A stretch of 64,000 nt of DNA, from the NCBI RefSeq assembly GCF_900188345.1, contig NZ_FZOD01000010.1, positions 124,001 to 188,000 of the forward strand, in the 5' to 3' direction. The DNA is from Streptosporangium subroseum (GTDB taxonomy: Bacteria; Actinomycetota; Actinomycetes; Streptosporangiales; Streptosporangiaceae). The number at the start of each line of letters is the position of its first letter. Within the stretch, counting starts at the first letter, position 1. This document shows, piece by piece, positions 1 to 7,816 of this stretch. Both the position numbers and the translations under genes were made by a program. The notes beneath the pieces were generated by a model. That model saw only the letters and a program-made list of their open reading frames with translations, had not been told where the DNA came from and searched no databases.

Positions 1-1067
1 GTGGCAAGAAGGTCCTGCCCGACCTGCTCCGAGTGATCAACAGCGCGACCGTGACCGACCCGGCACTCGCCTCGGCGGTCTCCAAGCTGTCCGCCTGGGC
101 GGCGTCGGGAGCCAGGAGGCTCGAAACCTCACAGGGCAGCAAGGCCTACACGAACGCCGACGCGATCCGCGCGTTCGACGCGTGGTGGCCGAAGCTCGTC
201 AACGCGCAGTTCAAGCCCGGCCTGGGCGCCGGGCTGTACCAGTCGCTGGTCAACGCCCTGCAGATCAACGAGTCGCCCTCCGGCCACCAGCAGGGCGACC
301 TCTCCAGCCTGCCCACCTCCGCGAACGAGGCCCAGACGCACAAGGGCTCGTCGTTCCAGTACGGCTGGTGGGGCTACGTGAGCAAGGACGTCCGGTCCGT
401 GCTCGGCGACCCGGTCACCGGTCCGCTGCCCAGCAAGTACTGCGGGGACGGCACGGTGGCGGGCTGCCGTACGGTCCTGCTGAACAGCCTGTCGGCGGCG
501 CTCGCCGAACCCGCGGCGACGACCTACCCGGCGGACGACGCGTGCTCGGCGGGCGACCAGTGGTGCGCCGACTCCGTCCGGCAGTCGCCGCTCGGCGGGA
601 TCAAGCAGTCGCTGATCTCCTGGCAGAACCGGCCGACCTACCAGCAGGTCGTGTCGTTCCCCGCTCACCGCGGTGACCCGATCGCCAACCTGGCGAGCGG
701 GGGAACGGTGAAGGCGTCCGAATCCCAGCTCTTCTACCCGGCGAGCGCGGCCGTCGACGGCGACCCGACGACCCGCTGGGGGAGCGGGTGGAACGACAAC
801 CAGTATCTCCAGGTCGATCTCGGATCCGCGAAAACCGTGGCCCGGGCGGTGCTGCGCTGGGAGTCGGCCTACGGGTCGGCGTACTCGATCCAGACGTCGG
901 CCAACGGGTCCACCTGGACCACCGTCTGCTCCACCACCACCGGAAACGGCGGCGTGGACAACGTGACGTTCAGCCCGGTCAGCGCCCGCTACGTCCGCAT
1001 GCAGGGCGCCGCGCGCGCGACGTCGTACGGCTACTCCCTCTACGAGTTGGAGGCCTACTCCCGATGA
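1..1067 (+). CDS. Penicillin acylase family protein with F5/8 type C domain (3' part)
   Basis: The 5' part of the gene lies outside the window; the reading frame is open from base 3 (GKKVLPDLLR...). The visible part matches the C-terminal region of secreted penicillin amidase/acylase-type N-terminal nucleophile hydrolases: AFDAWWPKLVNAQF, the aromatic FQYGWWGYVSKDVRSVLG stretch, a Cys pair in the CGDGTVAGC region and the CSAGDQWCADS region. From about base 690 to the stop there is a discoidin-like F5/8 type C domain (NLASGG, AVDGDPTTRWGSG, LQVDLGS, YVRMQG), usually a carbohydrate-binding module. The combination suggests a secreted amidase that hydrolyses amide bonds and is tethered to a sugar polymer. 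The catalytic Ser is upstream and not visible. A strong hairpin terminator follows at 1100-1132. Confidence 0.75.
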   Translation, partial: GKKVLPDLLRVINSATVTDPALASAVSKLSAWAASGARRLETSQGSKAYTNADAIRAFDAWWPKLVNAQFKPGLGAGLYQSLVNALQINESPSGHQQGDLSSLPTSANEAQTHKGSSFQYGWWGYVSKDVRSVLGDPVTGPLPSKYCGDGTVAGCRTVLLNSLSAALAEPAATTYPADDACSAGDQWCADSVRQSPLGGIKQSLISWQNRPTYQQVVSFPAHRGDPIANLASGGTVKASESQLFYPASAAVDGDPTTRWGSGWNDNQYLQVDLGSAKTVARAVLRWESAYGSAYSIQTSANGSTWTTVCSTTTGNGGVDNVTFSPVSARYVRMQGAARATSYGYSLYELEAYSR

Positions 1068-1099
1068 CGACGGGAGAAAAGACACCGAGGTAGGCGAGA

Positions 1100-1132
1100 G
1101 GGACGGTGGCGGAGATCCTCCGCCACCGTCCC
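1100..1132 (+). terminator. Hairpin terminator after the acylase gene
   Basis: Perfect 14-bp inverted repeat (gggacggtggcgga / tccgccaccgtccc) with a 5-nt loop, 33 nt after the acylase stop codon. There is no T-run, as is usual in high-GC actinobacteria. It also lies 66 nt beyond the stop of the convergent aldo/keto reductase gene, so it may work in both directions. Confidence 0.75.
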
Positions 1133-1198
1133 TGGGAACTTCTCCGTGACCGGCCGACGATTCCGGCGGCACCGGGCTCGGCCGGGCCGGCGCCGGGA

Positions 1199-2059
1199 TC
1201 AGGCCGTGTCGAGGCGGGCCAGCTCCTCGGCGGACAGCTTCAGGTCGACGGCGGCAACCGAGTCGCGGATGGTCTCGGGGCGGGAGGAGCCCGGAATCGG
1301 GATCACCACTGGCGCCTTGGCGAGCATCCACGCCAGGCACACCTGCTGCGGACTCACCCCGTGCGCCCGCGCCACGTCCGCGAACACGGCGAACCGTGAG
1401 CCCAGTTGGCCCGCGCGCGAAATCCCGCCCAGCGGGCTCCACGGCAGGAACGCGATGCCCAGCTCCGCGCACAGCTCCAGCTCCGGTTCGCTGGAGCGGA
1501 ACGCCGGTGAGAACTGGTTCTGCACACTCACCAGTCGCCCGCCGAGGATCTCGTTGGACTGCCGGATCTGGTCCGGGTCGGCGTTCGAGATGCCCGCGAA
1601 GCGGATCTTGCCGGCGTCCAGCAGATCACGGATCGCCCCGACCGACTCCGCGTAGGGGACCTTCGGGTCCGGCCGGTGGAACTGGTAGAGCCCGATGGCC
1701 TCGACGCCGAGTCGCTTGAGCGATGCGTCGCAGGCATCCTTCAGGTACTTCGGTGAGCCGTTCAAGGTCCACGAGCCGTCACCGGGACGTAGGTGACCAC
1801 CCTTTGTCGCGATCAGCACGTCGGAGGTGTCGCCGCCGTAGCCGGCCATCGCGCGGGCGATCAGGGACTCGTTGTGGCCGACCTCGTTCGCGCCCAGATG
1901 GTAGGCGTCCGCGGTGTCGATCAGCGTCACGCCCGCCTCCAGGGCGGCGTGAATCGTCGCGATCGAACGTTGCTCGTCGGGGCGCCCCTCGATCGACATC
2001 GGCATCCCGCCGAGACCGATCGCGCTGACCTGGACATCGCCGATGTGGCGAGTCTGCAT
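1199..2059 (-). CDS. Aldo/keto reductase
   Basis: 286-residue AKR-fold oxidoreductase that should reduce or oxidise carbonyl/alcohol groups with NADP(H). The start at MQTRHIGDVQ is preceded by a perfect AGGAGG 7 nt upstream; an in-frame extension beyond it has no ribosome site. Visible family features are DTADAYHLGANE (catalytic Asp and Tyr), IATKGG (catalytic Lys), LYQFHRPDP (catalytic His) and the C-terminal VIPIPGSSRPETI cofactor loop. The substrate cannot be read from sequence. The gene is divergent from a LysR regulator at 2167, the common arrangement in which the regulator controls the reductase. Confidence 0.88.
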   Translation of the reverse strand: MQTRHIGDVQVSAIGLGGMPMSIEGRPDEQRSIATIHAALEAGVTLIDTADAYHLGANEVGHNESLIARAMAGYGGDTSDVLIATKGGHLRPGDGSWTLNGSPKYLKDACDASLKRLGVEAIGLYQFHRPDPKVPYAESVGAIRDLLDAGKIRFAGISNADPDQIRQSNEILGGRLVSVQNQFSPAFRSSEPELELCAELGIAFLPWSPLGGISRAGQLGSRFAVFADVARAHGVSPQQVCLAWMLAKAPVVIPIPGSSRPETIRDSVAAVDLKLSAEELARLDTA

Positions 2060-2166
2060 GGGAGTCCCTCCTGGGAGATCAATTGGTACGCCCTCAGCCT
2101 GCATCCTTACGATTAAGCTGTCCAACAGAAAAAATCGATTCCTTTGAGCAGGCCCGGTGATTAATC

Positions 2167-3066
2167 ATGGAGCTCCGGCAACTCGAGTACTTCGTCACCG
2201 TCGCGGAGGAGTGCCACTTCACCCGGGCGGCCAAGCGTTTACGTGTCGCACAGTCGGGGCTGTCGGCCTCGATCCGCTCGCTCGAGCGTGAACTGGGCAC
2301 CCCGCTGTTCCTCCGCAGCACCCGGCAGGTTCAGCTGACCCCTGCCGGACAGGCGCTCCTGGTCGAGGCTCGGCGGGCGCTGTCGGCGACCAACGCCGCC
2401 AAGGACGCCGTCGCGGCGGTGCGGGGCCTGCTCCGGGGCAGCCTGGCCATCGGCTCGCTGCAGTGCCTGCACGCGGTGCATCTGCCGGCCGTGCTCGCTC
2501 GCTTCCTCACCGCACACCCCGGGCTGGAGATCCGGTTGCGCCAGGGGGGATCCGGCGAGCTGATCGAACAGGTGCGCGCGGGACGGCTGGATCTGGCGTT
2601 CGTCTCCCGCCCGCCCCGATACCCGGACGACGTCACGGTCGCGCCTTTCGCCAGCGAGCCGCTCGTGCTCGCCTGCGCGCCCGAGCATCCGCTGGCAGCA
2701 CGCGAACAGGTCAAGTTGGTGGAGTTGCAGGAAGAACGGTTCGTGGACTTCCCCCCGGACTGGGGCACCCGGGACCTGGTCGACGACGTGCTCGCCACCG
2801 CGGGTGTCGAACGCCGCGTCGCGCTGGAGGTGACCGACGTGCACTCGCTGCTCGATCTGGTGACCTTCGGGCTCGGCGTGGCGCTCGTGCCGCAGTCGTT
2901 CGCGGCCAAGACCGATCGGGTGCGCTTCATCGGTCTCGCCGGGATCGTGTCGGCCTGGGAGATCATCACGGTGACGGCGGATCCGACGAGCGCGGCCGCG
3001 GTCGCGCTGCTGCGCGAGGTCCACGAGACGAAGAGCGGCCGCCGGCCCACCGCGTCGACGGATTGA
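2167..3066 (+). CDS. LysR family transcriptional regulator
   Basis: 299 residues. The N-terminal winged helix-turn-helix is clear (MELRQLEYFVTVAEE, FTRAAKRLRVAQSGLSASI, LFLRSTRQVQLTPAG; residues 1-65), followed by a periplasmic-binding-protein-like effector domain from about residue 90. It probably senses a small molecule and controls the divergent aldo/keto reductase. The 107-bp shared intergenic region includes a 10-bp palindrome (tgattaatca, 2158-2167) that overlaps the start codon and could be an autoregulatory contact. The effector is unknown. Confidence 0.9.
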   Translation: MELRQLEYFVTVAEECHFTRAAKRLRVAQSGLSASIRSLERELGTPLFLRSTRQVQLTPAGQALLVEARRALSATNAAKDAVAAVRGLLRGSLAIGSLQCLHAVHLPAVLARFLTAHPGLEIRLRQGGSGELIEQVRAGRLDLAFVSRPPRYPDDVTVAPFASEPLVLACAPEHPLAAREQVKLVELQEERFVDFPPDWGTRDLVDDVLATAGVERRVALEVTDVHSLLDLVTFGLGVALVPQSFAAKTDRVRFIGLAGIVSAWEIITVTADPTSAAAVALLREVHETKSGRRPTASTD

Positions 3067-3123
3067 CGGCGACGTGCCGGAGAGCTCACCGGGCCTCAGC
3101 GGACGCCGTGCGGGCGCGTCTCC

Positions 3124-3606
3124 TCACGGCAGCAGCGAGAGCTTGCGGACCAGCTTGTCGATCCTGTTCCGGGGGCCGACGAGGCTCAGCGCGTAGTAGG
3201 CGATCTCGTCCGGGCCGGACGCGGCCATCCGGTCGAGGTATTCGTCGTAGACGCGGGTGCTCTGCGCGAGGCTCGGCATGTCCGCGACGAACACGTCGCC
3301 GGCCTCGGCGGCCCTGGCCCGGATCGCCGCCAGTTGCTCGGCCGAGGCGGCCAGGATCGAGCATCCCGCCCAGGGCAGGCCCGGATGGGCGGCGCCCTCG
3401 GCGTCCTTCGCGTCCGGGCCGAGCAGCCCGGGAACGGCCACCGCGGTGGCCGAGGCGACGCAGACCGCGGCATTCACACCGCGTCCCGCGGGCAGCGCCT
3501 CGTCGACGACGACCACCCACTTCAGTTTCGCCGCCCGGGTCGACTCTCCCGTCTGGATCTCCTCCGGGGCGTATCCGACCGCCGGGGCCGACTGCTTGTC
3601 ACTCAC
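3124..3606 (-). CDS. DUF2000 family protein
   Basis: About 160 residues, matching the DUF2000 family (KWVVVVDEALPAGRGVNAA, ASATAVAVPGLLGPD, GLPWAGCSILAAS, DMPSLAQSTRVYDEYL). The family is small and cytoplasmic, its role is unestablished, and it is often found beside Lrp-type regulators, as here. The GTG start at 3606 is chosen because GGAGGG lies 9 nt upstream; the longer ATG start at 3642 lies upstream of that ribosome site. It is divergent from the AsnC-type regulator with a 108-bp spacer, so it is the likely target of that regulator. Confidence 0.75.
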   Translation of the reverse strand: MSDKQSAPAVGYAPEEIQTGESTRAAKLKWVVVVDEALPAGRGVNAAVCVASATAVAVPGLLGPDAKDAEGAAHPGLPWAGCSILAASAEQLAAIRARAAEAGDVFVADMPSLAQSTRVYDEYLDRMAASGPDEIAYYALSLVGPRNRIDKLVRKLSLLP

Positions 3607-3714
3607 CGACCTGCTCCCTCCGTAGCTGCTGATATCCACCATCTCGCTGAAATGCTAGGCGGATATTCGAGGTGGAAGCAAGGCGTCCGTATTAAGTACG
3701 GTTACCATGGCCGC

Positions 3715-4191
3715 ATGGCGGATTTGGATGAACTTGATACGGCGATTCTGCGAGAACTGCAGACAGATGCGCGGCGGACCAACCGCGACATCGCCGCTGC
3801 GGTCGGTGTCTCGCCGACCACCGCGCTGGACCGCACCCGCGCGCTGCGCGAGCGGGGCGTCATCCGGGGCGCCCTGCTCGACGTCGACCTGGCCGCGATC
3901 GGCCGGCCGGTCCAGGCCCTGATCGCCGTACGGATCCGGCCGCCGTCCAGGCGGAACATCGAGGCGTTCCGCAACTGGGTCAGCCGGCTGCCCGACACCC
4001 TGGGCGTGTTCGTCACCACCGGCACCGAAGACTTCATCATCCACGTCGCGGTGCCCGACAACGACAGCCTCTACGCGTTTGTCATCGACAAACTCACCGA
4101 ACGCGCCGAGATAGCCGACGTGCGCACGTCCGTCATCTACGAGCACCTGCACAACAGCCGCATCGCGCCCGTGACATCGAACCCCGCCTGA
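3715..4191 (+). CDS. Lrp/AsnC family transcriptional regulator
   Basis: 158 residues. The N-terminal HTH is visible (LDELDTAILRELQTDARRT, DIAAAVGVSPTTALDRTRAL, RGVIRG), followed by the RAM/AsnC ligand domain (ALIAVRIRPPSRRNIEAF, GVFVTTGTEDFIIHVAVPD, IADVRTSVIYEHL). It should bind DNA as a multimer with an amino acid or related small molecule as effector. The start ATG at 3715 begins MADLDELD, the usual family N-terminus; longer in-frame starts precede a poorly coding stretch. It is divergent from the DUF2000 gene. Confidence 0.9.
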   Translation: MADLDELDTAILRELQTDARRTNRDIAAAVGVSPTTALDRTRALRERGVIRGALLDVDLAAIGRPVQALIAVRIRPPSRRNIEAFRNWVSRLPDTLGVFVTTGTEDFIIHVAVPDNDSLYAFVIDKLTERAEIADVRTSVIYEHLHNSRIAPVTSNPA

Positions 4192-4239
4192 CCCACCTCG
4201 GGCGGGGAGGGCACCCGAGTGTCCGTGGCGGTCTCGTCG

Positions 4240-4353
4240 CCGTACGCCCAGGGGTCTCGGCGGCGGGCTGTACGTCCGAGGGGCGGGCCGTGCGCCTGAA
4301 AGACCGATGTCGGCTGTACGGCCCAGGGACGGCGCGGGCTGTACGCCCGTGGG
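4240..4353. repeat. Five-unit ~25-bp degenerate tandem repeat abutting the XRE-cupin stop codon
   Basis: Units centred on ggctgtacgcccgtggg or close variants start near 4240, 4266, 4288, 4312 and 4337 (spacing 22-26 bp). The last unit ends one base before the TGA of the regulator gene on the minus strand (4354). The rest of the 4192-4353 gap between the two convergent genes holds nothing else recognisable. Confidence 0.6.
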
Positions 4354-5007
4354 TCAGTGGTGGACGATGAGCCAGGTCGCCACGGCGGTGATGGTTTCCG
4401 AGCGGTTGCCGATGATGTGGGGACGGCTGCAGGGGAAGGTGATGGAATCGCCTTCGGCGAGGGTGACGACCTCCGACTCGAAGTCGACGGTGAGCTCGCC
4501 CTGGGTGACGGTCCCCACCTCGTACCCCTTGTGCCTGAGGAAATGGCCGTGAGCGTTGGAGATCGAGCTCGGTGGATAGGTCGACTCGAAGAACTCGACG
4601 TCGGGCGTCGGCACGGGCGAGAGCCTGCGGAAGGTGATGCCGCCGCTGAGCTGGATGGGGGCGGCCTCGAACGCACGCCGGATGGCGAACCGTTCGACGG
4701 GCGAGGAGGGAGCCTGAGCGTGCTCGCCGTCGGCCGCCTCCGCGGCGTCGAACACGGCGGCGAGCGGCGCGCCGATCGCGGAGACGAAGGCGATGAGCCT
4801 GCTGACGGACGGCCGCATCGTACCGAGCTCGATCTGGGAGACCGCGCTGGCGGAGATGCCGAGCTCGCGTGCGAGGGCTCGCAGCGACATCCCCGACTGG
4901 AGCCGCAGCTCGCGGAGCCGCCGACCGAGCCGCTCGTTCGTGATCGCCTCGATCTCCGTACCGGATTCCGGGGTCATGGCTGTAGTGGCCTCCACGCCAA
5001 TTGTCAC
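4354..5007 (-). CDS. XRE family regulator with C-terminal cupin domain
   Basis: 217 residues. An XRE helix-turn-helix occupies roughly residues 25-80 (RLGRRLRELRLQSGMSLRAL, ISASAVSQIELGTMRPSVS), followed by a cupin_2 barrel (HGHFLRHKGYEVGTVTQGE, VTLAEGDSITFPCSRPHIIG). This architecture is common among regulators of nitrogen-compound or amino-acid catabolism that sense a ligand in the cupin. Two starts are possible: GTG at 5007, or ATG at 4977 with GGAGG 11 nt upstream. It is divergent from an NCS1 permease-hydantoin racemase operon, and a perfect palindrome lies between them, so it is the probable regulator of that operon. Confidence 0.88.
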   Translation of the reverse strand: MTIGVEATTAMTPESGTEIEAITNERLGRRLRELRLQSGMSLRALARELGISASAVSQIELGTMRPSVSRLIAFVSAIGAPLAAVFDAAEAADGEHAQAPSSPVERFAIRRAFEAAPIQLSGGITFRRLSPVPTPDVEFFESTYPPSSISNAHGHFLRHKGYEVGTVTQGELTVDFESEVVTLAEGDSITFPCSRPHIIGNRSETITAVATWLIVHH

Positions 5008-5063
5008 AAAGCCTTTACGCGCGCGAAATTAGGGCTCGAATGTCAAGGCATACATTAACGGCA

Positions 5064-5087
5064 GCTGTTAAGTGACCACTTAACAGC
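5064..5087. promoter_or_regulatory. Palindromic operator between XRE-cupin gene and NCS1 operon
   Basis: Perfect 11-bp arms (gctgttaagtg / cacttaacagc) around an ac spacer, 24 bp in all. It sits in an AT-richer 290-bp divergent intergenic region. Size and symmetry fit the operator of a dimeric XRE-type repressor, most simply the adjacent XRE-cupin protein. Binding is inferred, not shown. Confidence 0.65.
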
Positions 5088-5230
5088 CTACGTCGTAGCC
5101 CTGATGCGCCACCGTGGCTCGTCGGCGCATCACCTTCGCCAATCCTCCGAGTACGTCCCGCCCCTACCTCGGCATGCCCGCACGTAGGACATCCCGGTTC
5201 CCGCACCGTACCTCCCGCGGAATCCGGAAA

Positions 5231-5299
5231 GACCACCCTAACGGACGCCAAAACGACCCCCATGGAAGCCGGAACGATCACCCCCACGGAAGCTGAAAT
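5231..5299. repeat. Three imperfect 21-24-bp tandem units before the permease start
   Basis: Units at 5231-5254, 5255-5275 and 5276-5299 share the pattern gac/gat...ccc...ggaagc..gaa. All lengths are multiples of three, so the frame stays open through them, and an upstream in-frame ATG (5262) falls inside unit two. The last unit carries GGAAG 6 nt before the ATG at 5298. Confidence 0.5.
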
Positions 5300-6881
5300 G
5301 ACCGAACACAGCGCACCGCCCCAGCCGAAACCACACGACCTCGTCGAGGCAGCCGGCATGCCGGTCGGCGCAGGCCTCATCAAGCCCGGCTACGACCCCC
5401 GGCTCGCGAACGAGGATCTGGCACCGCTCCGCAAGCAGACGTGGTCCTCGTACAACATCTTCGCCTTCTGGATGTCCGACGTGCACAGCGTCGGCGGCTA
5501 CGTCACCGCGGGCAGCCTGTTCGCCCTCGGGCTGGCGAGCTGGCAGGTCCTGTTCGCCCTGCTCGCGGGAATCGTCATCGTGAACGTGTTCTGCAACCTG
5601 GTCGCCAAGCCCAGCCAGGTCACCGGAGTGCCGTACCCGGTCATCAACCGGGCGATCTTCGGGGTGCGCGGCGCGAACATCCCCGCCGTCATCCGCGGGC
5701 TCATCGCGATCGCCTGGTACGGCGTGCAGACCTACCTCGCCTCCCAGTCGCTCATCATCATCTTCCTCAAGTTCTGGCCCTCGACGGCCGCGCTGAACGA
5801 GGGCGGCTTCCTCGGCCTGTCCGCCCTCGGCTACATCTGCTACGCCATCCTCTGGGTGGCCCAGGCGGCGGTGTTCTGGAAGGGCATGGAGGCGATCCGG
5901 CGGTTCATCGACTGGGCCGGGCCCGCCGTGTACGTCGTCATGGTCGTGCTCGCCGTCTACCTGGTCAGCCAGGCGGGCTGGGAGAACATCAGCCTGGACC
6001 TCTCGGAGGGCGAGAACCTCGACTTCGGCGCGCCGATCCCGGTCATGATCGGCGCGATCGCCCTCGTCGTCTCGTACTTCTCCGGCCCGATGCTGAACTT
6101 CGGCGACTTCTCCCGGTACGGAAAGTCGTTCGCGGCGGTGAAGAAGGGGAACCTCCTCGGGCTGCCGGTCAACTTCCTGTTCTTCTCGCTGCTCACCGTG
6201 ATCACCGCGTCGGCGACCGTGCCCGTGTTCGGCGAGCTCATCACCGACCCCATCCACACGGTCGAGCGCATCGACACGCCGTTCGCGATCCTGCTCGGCG
6301 GGCTCACCTTCGTCATCGCGACCATCGGCATCAACATCGTCGCGAACTTCATCTCCCCGGCGTTCGACTTCTCCAACGTGAACCCGCAGAAGATCAGCTG
6401 GCGGACCGGCGGCATGATCGCCGCGGTCGGATCGGTGCTGCTCACGCCCTGGAACTGGTACGGCAACCCCGACGCCATCCACTACACACTCGGCATCCTC
6501 GGCGCCCTGATCGGCCCTCTCTTCGGGATCCTGATCTCCGGCTACTACATCGTGAGCCGCCAGCGGGTGTGGGTGGACGACCTGTTCACCTACGACCCGG
6601 CCGGCCGGTACTGGTTCCGGAACGGTTACAACCCCAACGCGGTCTGGGCGACGGTGCTCAGCGGCGTGCCGGCGATCGGGTCCGTGCTCGTGCCCAAGAT
6701 GCTGGTCGACCTGGAACTCACCACGGTCGACATGACGTGGATCGCCGACTACAGCTGGTTCGTCGGCTGCGGCCTCGGGTTCGTGGCGTTCACCGTCCTG
6801 GAACGGAGGTCGCCGCGGATCGGCGGTCTCGACCGCGACCTCGAGCTCGTGGCGGACGGCACGGCGGCACAGGCCGGTTGA
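5298..6881 (+). CDS. NCS1 family nucleobase/hydantoin permease
   Basis: 527-residue integral membrane transporter of the nucleobase:cation symporter-1 family (PRLANEDLAPLRKQTWSSYN, FAFWMSDVHSVGGYVTAG, GVPYPVINRAIFGVRGANIP, GVQTYLASQS). About 12 hydrophobic helices follow, and the family signature region ends with LFTYDPAGRYWFRNGYNPNA. It should import a nucleobase, allantoin or hydantoin with Na+ or H+. The ATG at 5298 is preferred because GGAAG lies 6 nt upstream; ATG 5262 has no ribosome site. It overlaps by one base (TGATG) with the racemase gene, so the pair is co-transcribed and the substrate is probably a hydantoin or ureide. Confidence 0.88.
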   Translation: MTEHSAPPQPKPHDLVEAAGMPVGAGLIKPGYDPRLANEDLAPLRKQTWSSYNIFAFWMSDVHSVGGYVTAGSLFALGLASWQVLFALLAGIVIVNVFCNLVAKPSQVTGVPYPVINRAIFGVRGANIPAVIRGLIAIAWYGVQTYLASQSLIIIFLKFWPSTAALNEGGFLGLSALGYICYAILWVAQAAVFWKGMEAIRRFIDWAGPAVYVVMVVLAVYLVSQAGWENISLDLSEGENLDFGAPIPVMIGAIALVVSYFSGPMLNFGDFSRYGKSFAAVKKGNLLGLPVNFLFFSLLTVITASATVPVFGELITDPIHTVERIDTPFAILLGGLTFVIATIGINIVANFISPAFDFSNVNPQKISWRTGGMIAAVGSVLLTPWNWYGNPDAIHYTLGILGALIGPLFGILISGYYIVSRQRVWVDDLFTYDPAGRYWFRNGYNPNAVWATVLSGVPAIGSVLVPKMLVDLELTTVDMTWIADYSWFVGCGLGFVAFTVLERRSPRIGGLDRDLELVADGTAAQAG

Positions 6882-7615
6882 TGGTCCACATCCGAGTGAT
6901 CAACCCCAACACCGCCCGGACCATGACCGAGAGCATCGGACACCGCGCCCGGGCGGTCGCGGAGCCGTCCACCATCGTCACGGCCGTCAATCCGGCCATG
7001 GGCCCCGAGTCGATCGAGAGTCACTACGACGAGGCTCTGGCCGTACCCGGCCTGCTGGCGGAGATCGCGGCGGGGGAGGCGGCGGGGGCGGACGGGTACG
7101 TCATCGCCTGCTTCGGCGACCCGGGCCTCGACGCCGCGCGCGAGCTCGCGTCGGGACCGGTGGTCGGGATCGCCGAGGCGGCCATGCACGCCGCCACCCT
7201 GGTCGGGCGCGGCTTCAGCGTCGTGACGACCCTCGCTCGGACCACGGGGCGGACACGGGACCTCGCCGCCCGGTACGGCTTCGCGGATGCGTGCCGGGGA
7301 GTGCACGCCTGTGACATCCCCGTGCTGGAGCTGGACGACCCGTCCTCGAACGCGAGAAAGGTGGTCGCCGATCTCTGCGCCTCGGCCGTGGACAGGGACG
7401 GATGCGACTCGATCGTGCTCGGCTGCGCGGGCATGGCCTCCTTCTGCACGGACCTCTCCCGCCGTGTCGGTGTCCCCGTGATCGACGGTGTGGCCGTGGC
7501 GACCAAACTCGTCGAGTCGCTGGTCTCTCTCGGGCTGCGGACGAGCACCCGCGGTGAGTTCGCCCGGCCGGGTCCCAAGAAGTACGCGGGCCTGCTCCGC
7601 GATTTCTCCGTCTGA
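6881..7615 (+). CDS. Hydantoin racemase (Asp/Glu racemase family)
   Basis: 244 residues. The N-terminus IRVINPNTARTMTESI and the two catalytic Cys motifs, CFGDPGLDAARE (Cys77) and LGCAGMASF (Cys182), match two-base hydantoin/Asp-Glu racemases. It would racemise 5-substituted hydantoins taken up by the upstream permease, for a stereospecific hydantoinase not present in this window. Translation is coupled to the permease by a one-base stop/start overlap. Some family members are allantoin racemases, so the exact substrate is open. Confidence 0.85.
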   Translation: MVHIRVINPNTARTMTESIGHRARAVAEPSTIVTAVNPAMGPESIESHYDEALAVPGLLAEIAAGEAAGADGYVIACFGDPGLDAARELASGPVVGIAEAAMHAATLVGRGFSVVTTLARTTGRTRDLAARYGFADACRGVHACDIPVLELDDPSSNARKVVADLCASAVDRDGCDSIVLGCAGMASFCTDLSRRVGVPVIDGVAVATKLVESLVSLGLRTSTRGEFARPGPKKYAGLLRDFSV

Positions 7616-7684
7616 CCGGCCGGCGCGGCATGGGGCCAGAAGTTCGGCGACCTGGCCGGGAGCGCTGCTCCAGGGACCGTGACG

Positions 7685-7730
7685 GCCGATGGCCGTGCGA
7701 ACCCGAGGATGGGTTCGCACGGCCATCGGC
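7685..7730. terminator. Bidirectional hairpin terminator
   Basis: Perfect 20-bp arms (gccgatggccgtgcgaaccc and its complement) with a 6-nt loop. It lies between the convergent racemase (stop 7615) and M1 peptidase (stop 7817) genes, so it can serve both. Confidence 0.8.
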
Positions 7731-7816
7731 TGCCGTCGGTACGGCTGGTGAGGGCGAGGCTTCCAGGTGGAAGGCTTACCGGCCGGTCGGCGATGAGCTC
7801 GCCGGGAGGGGCGAAA

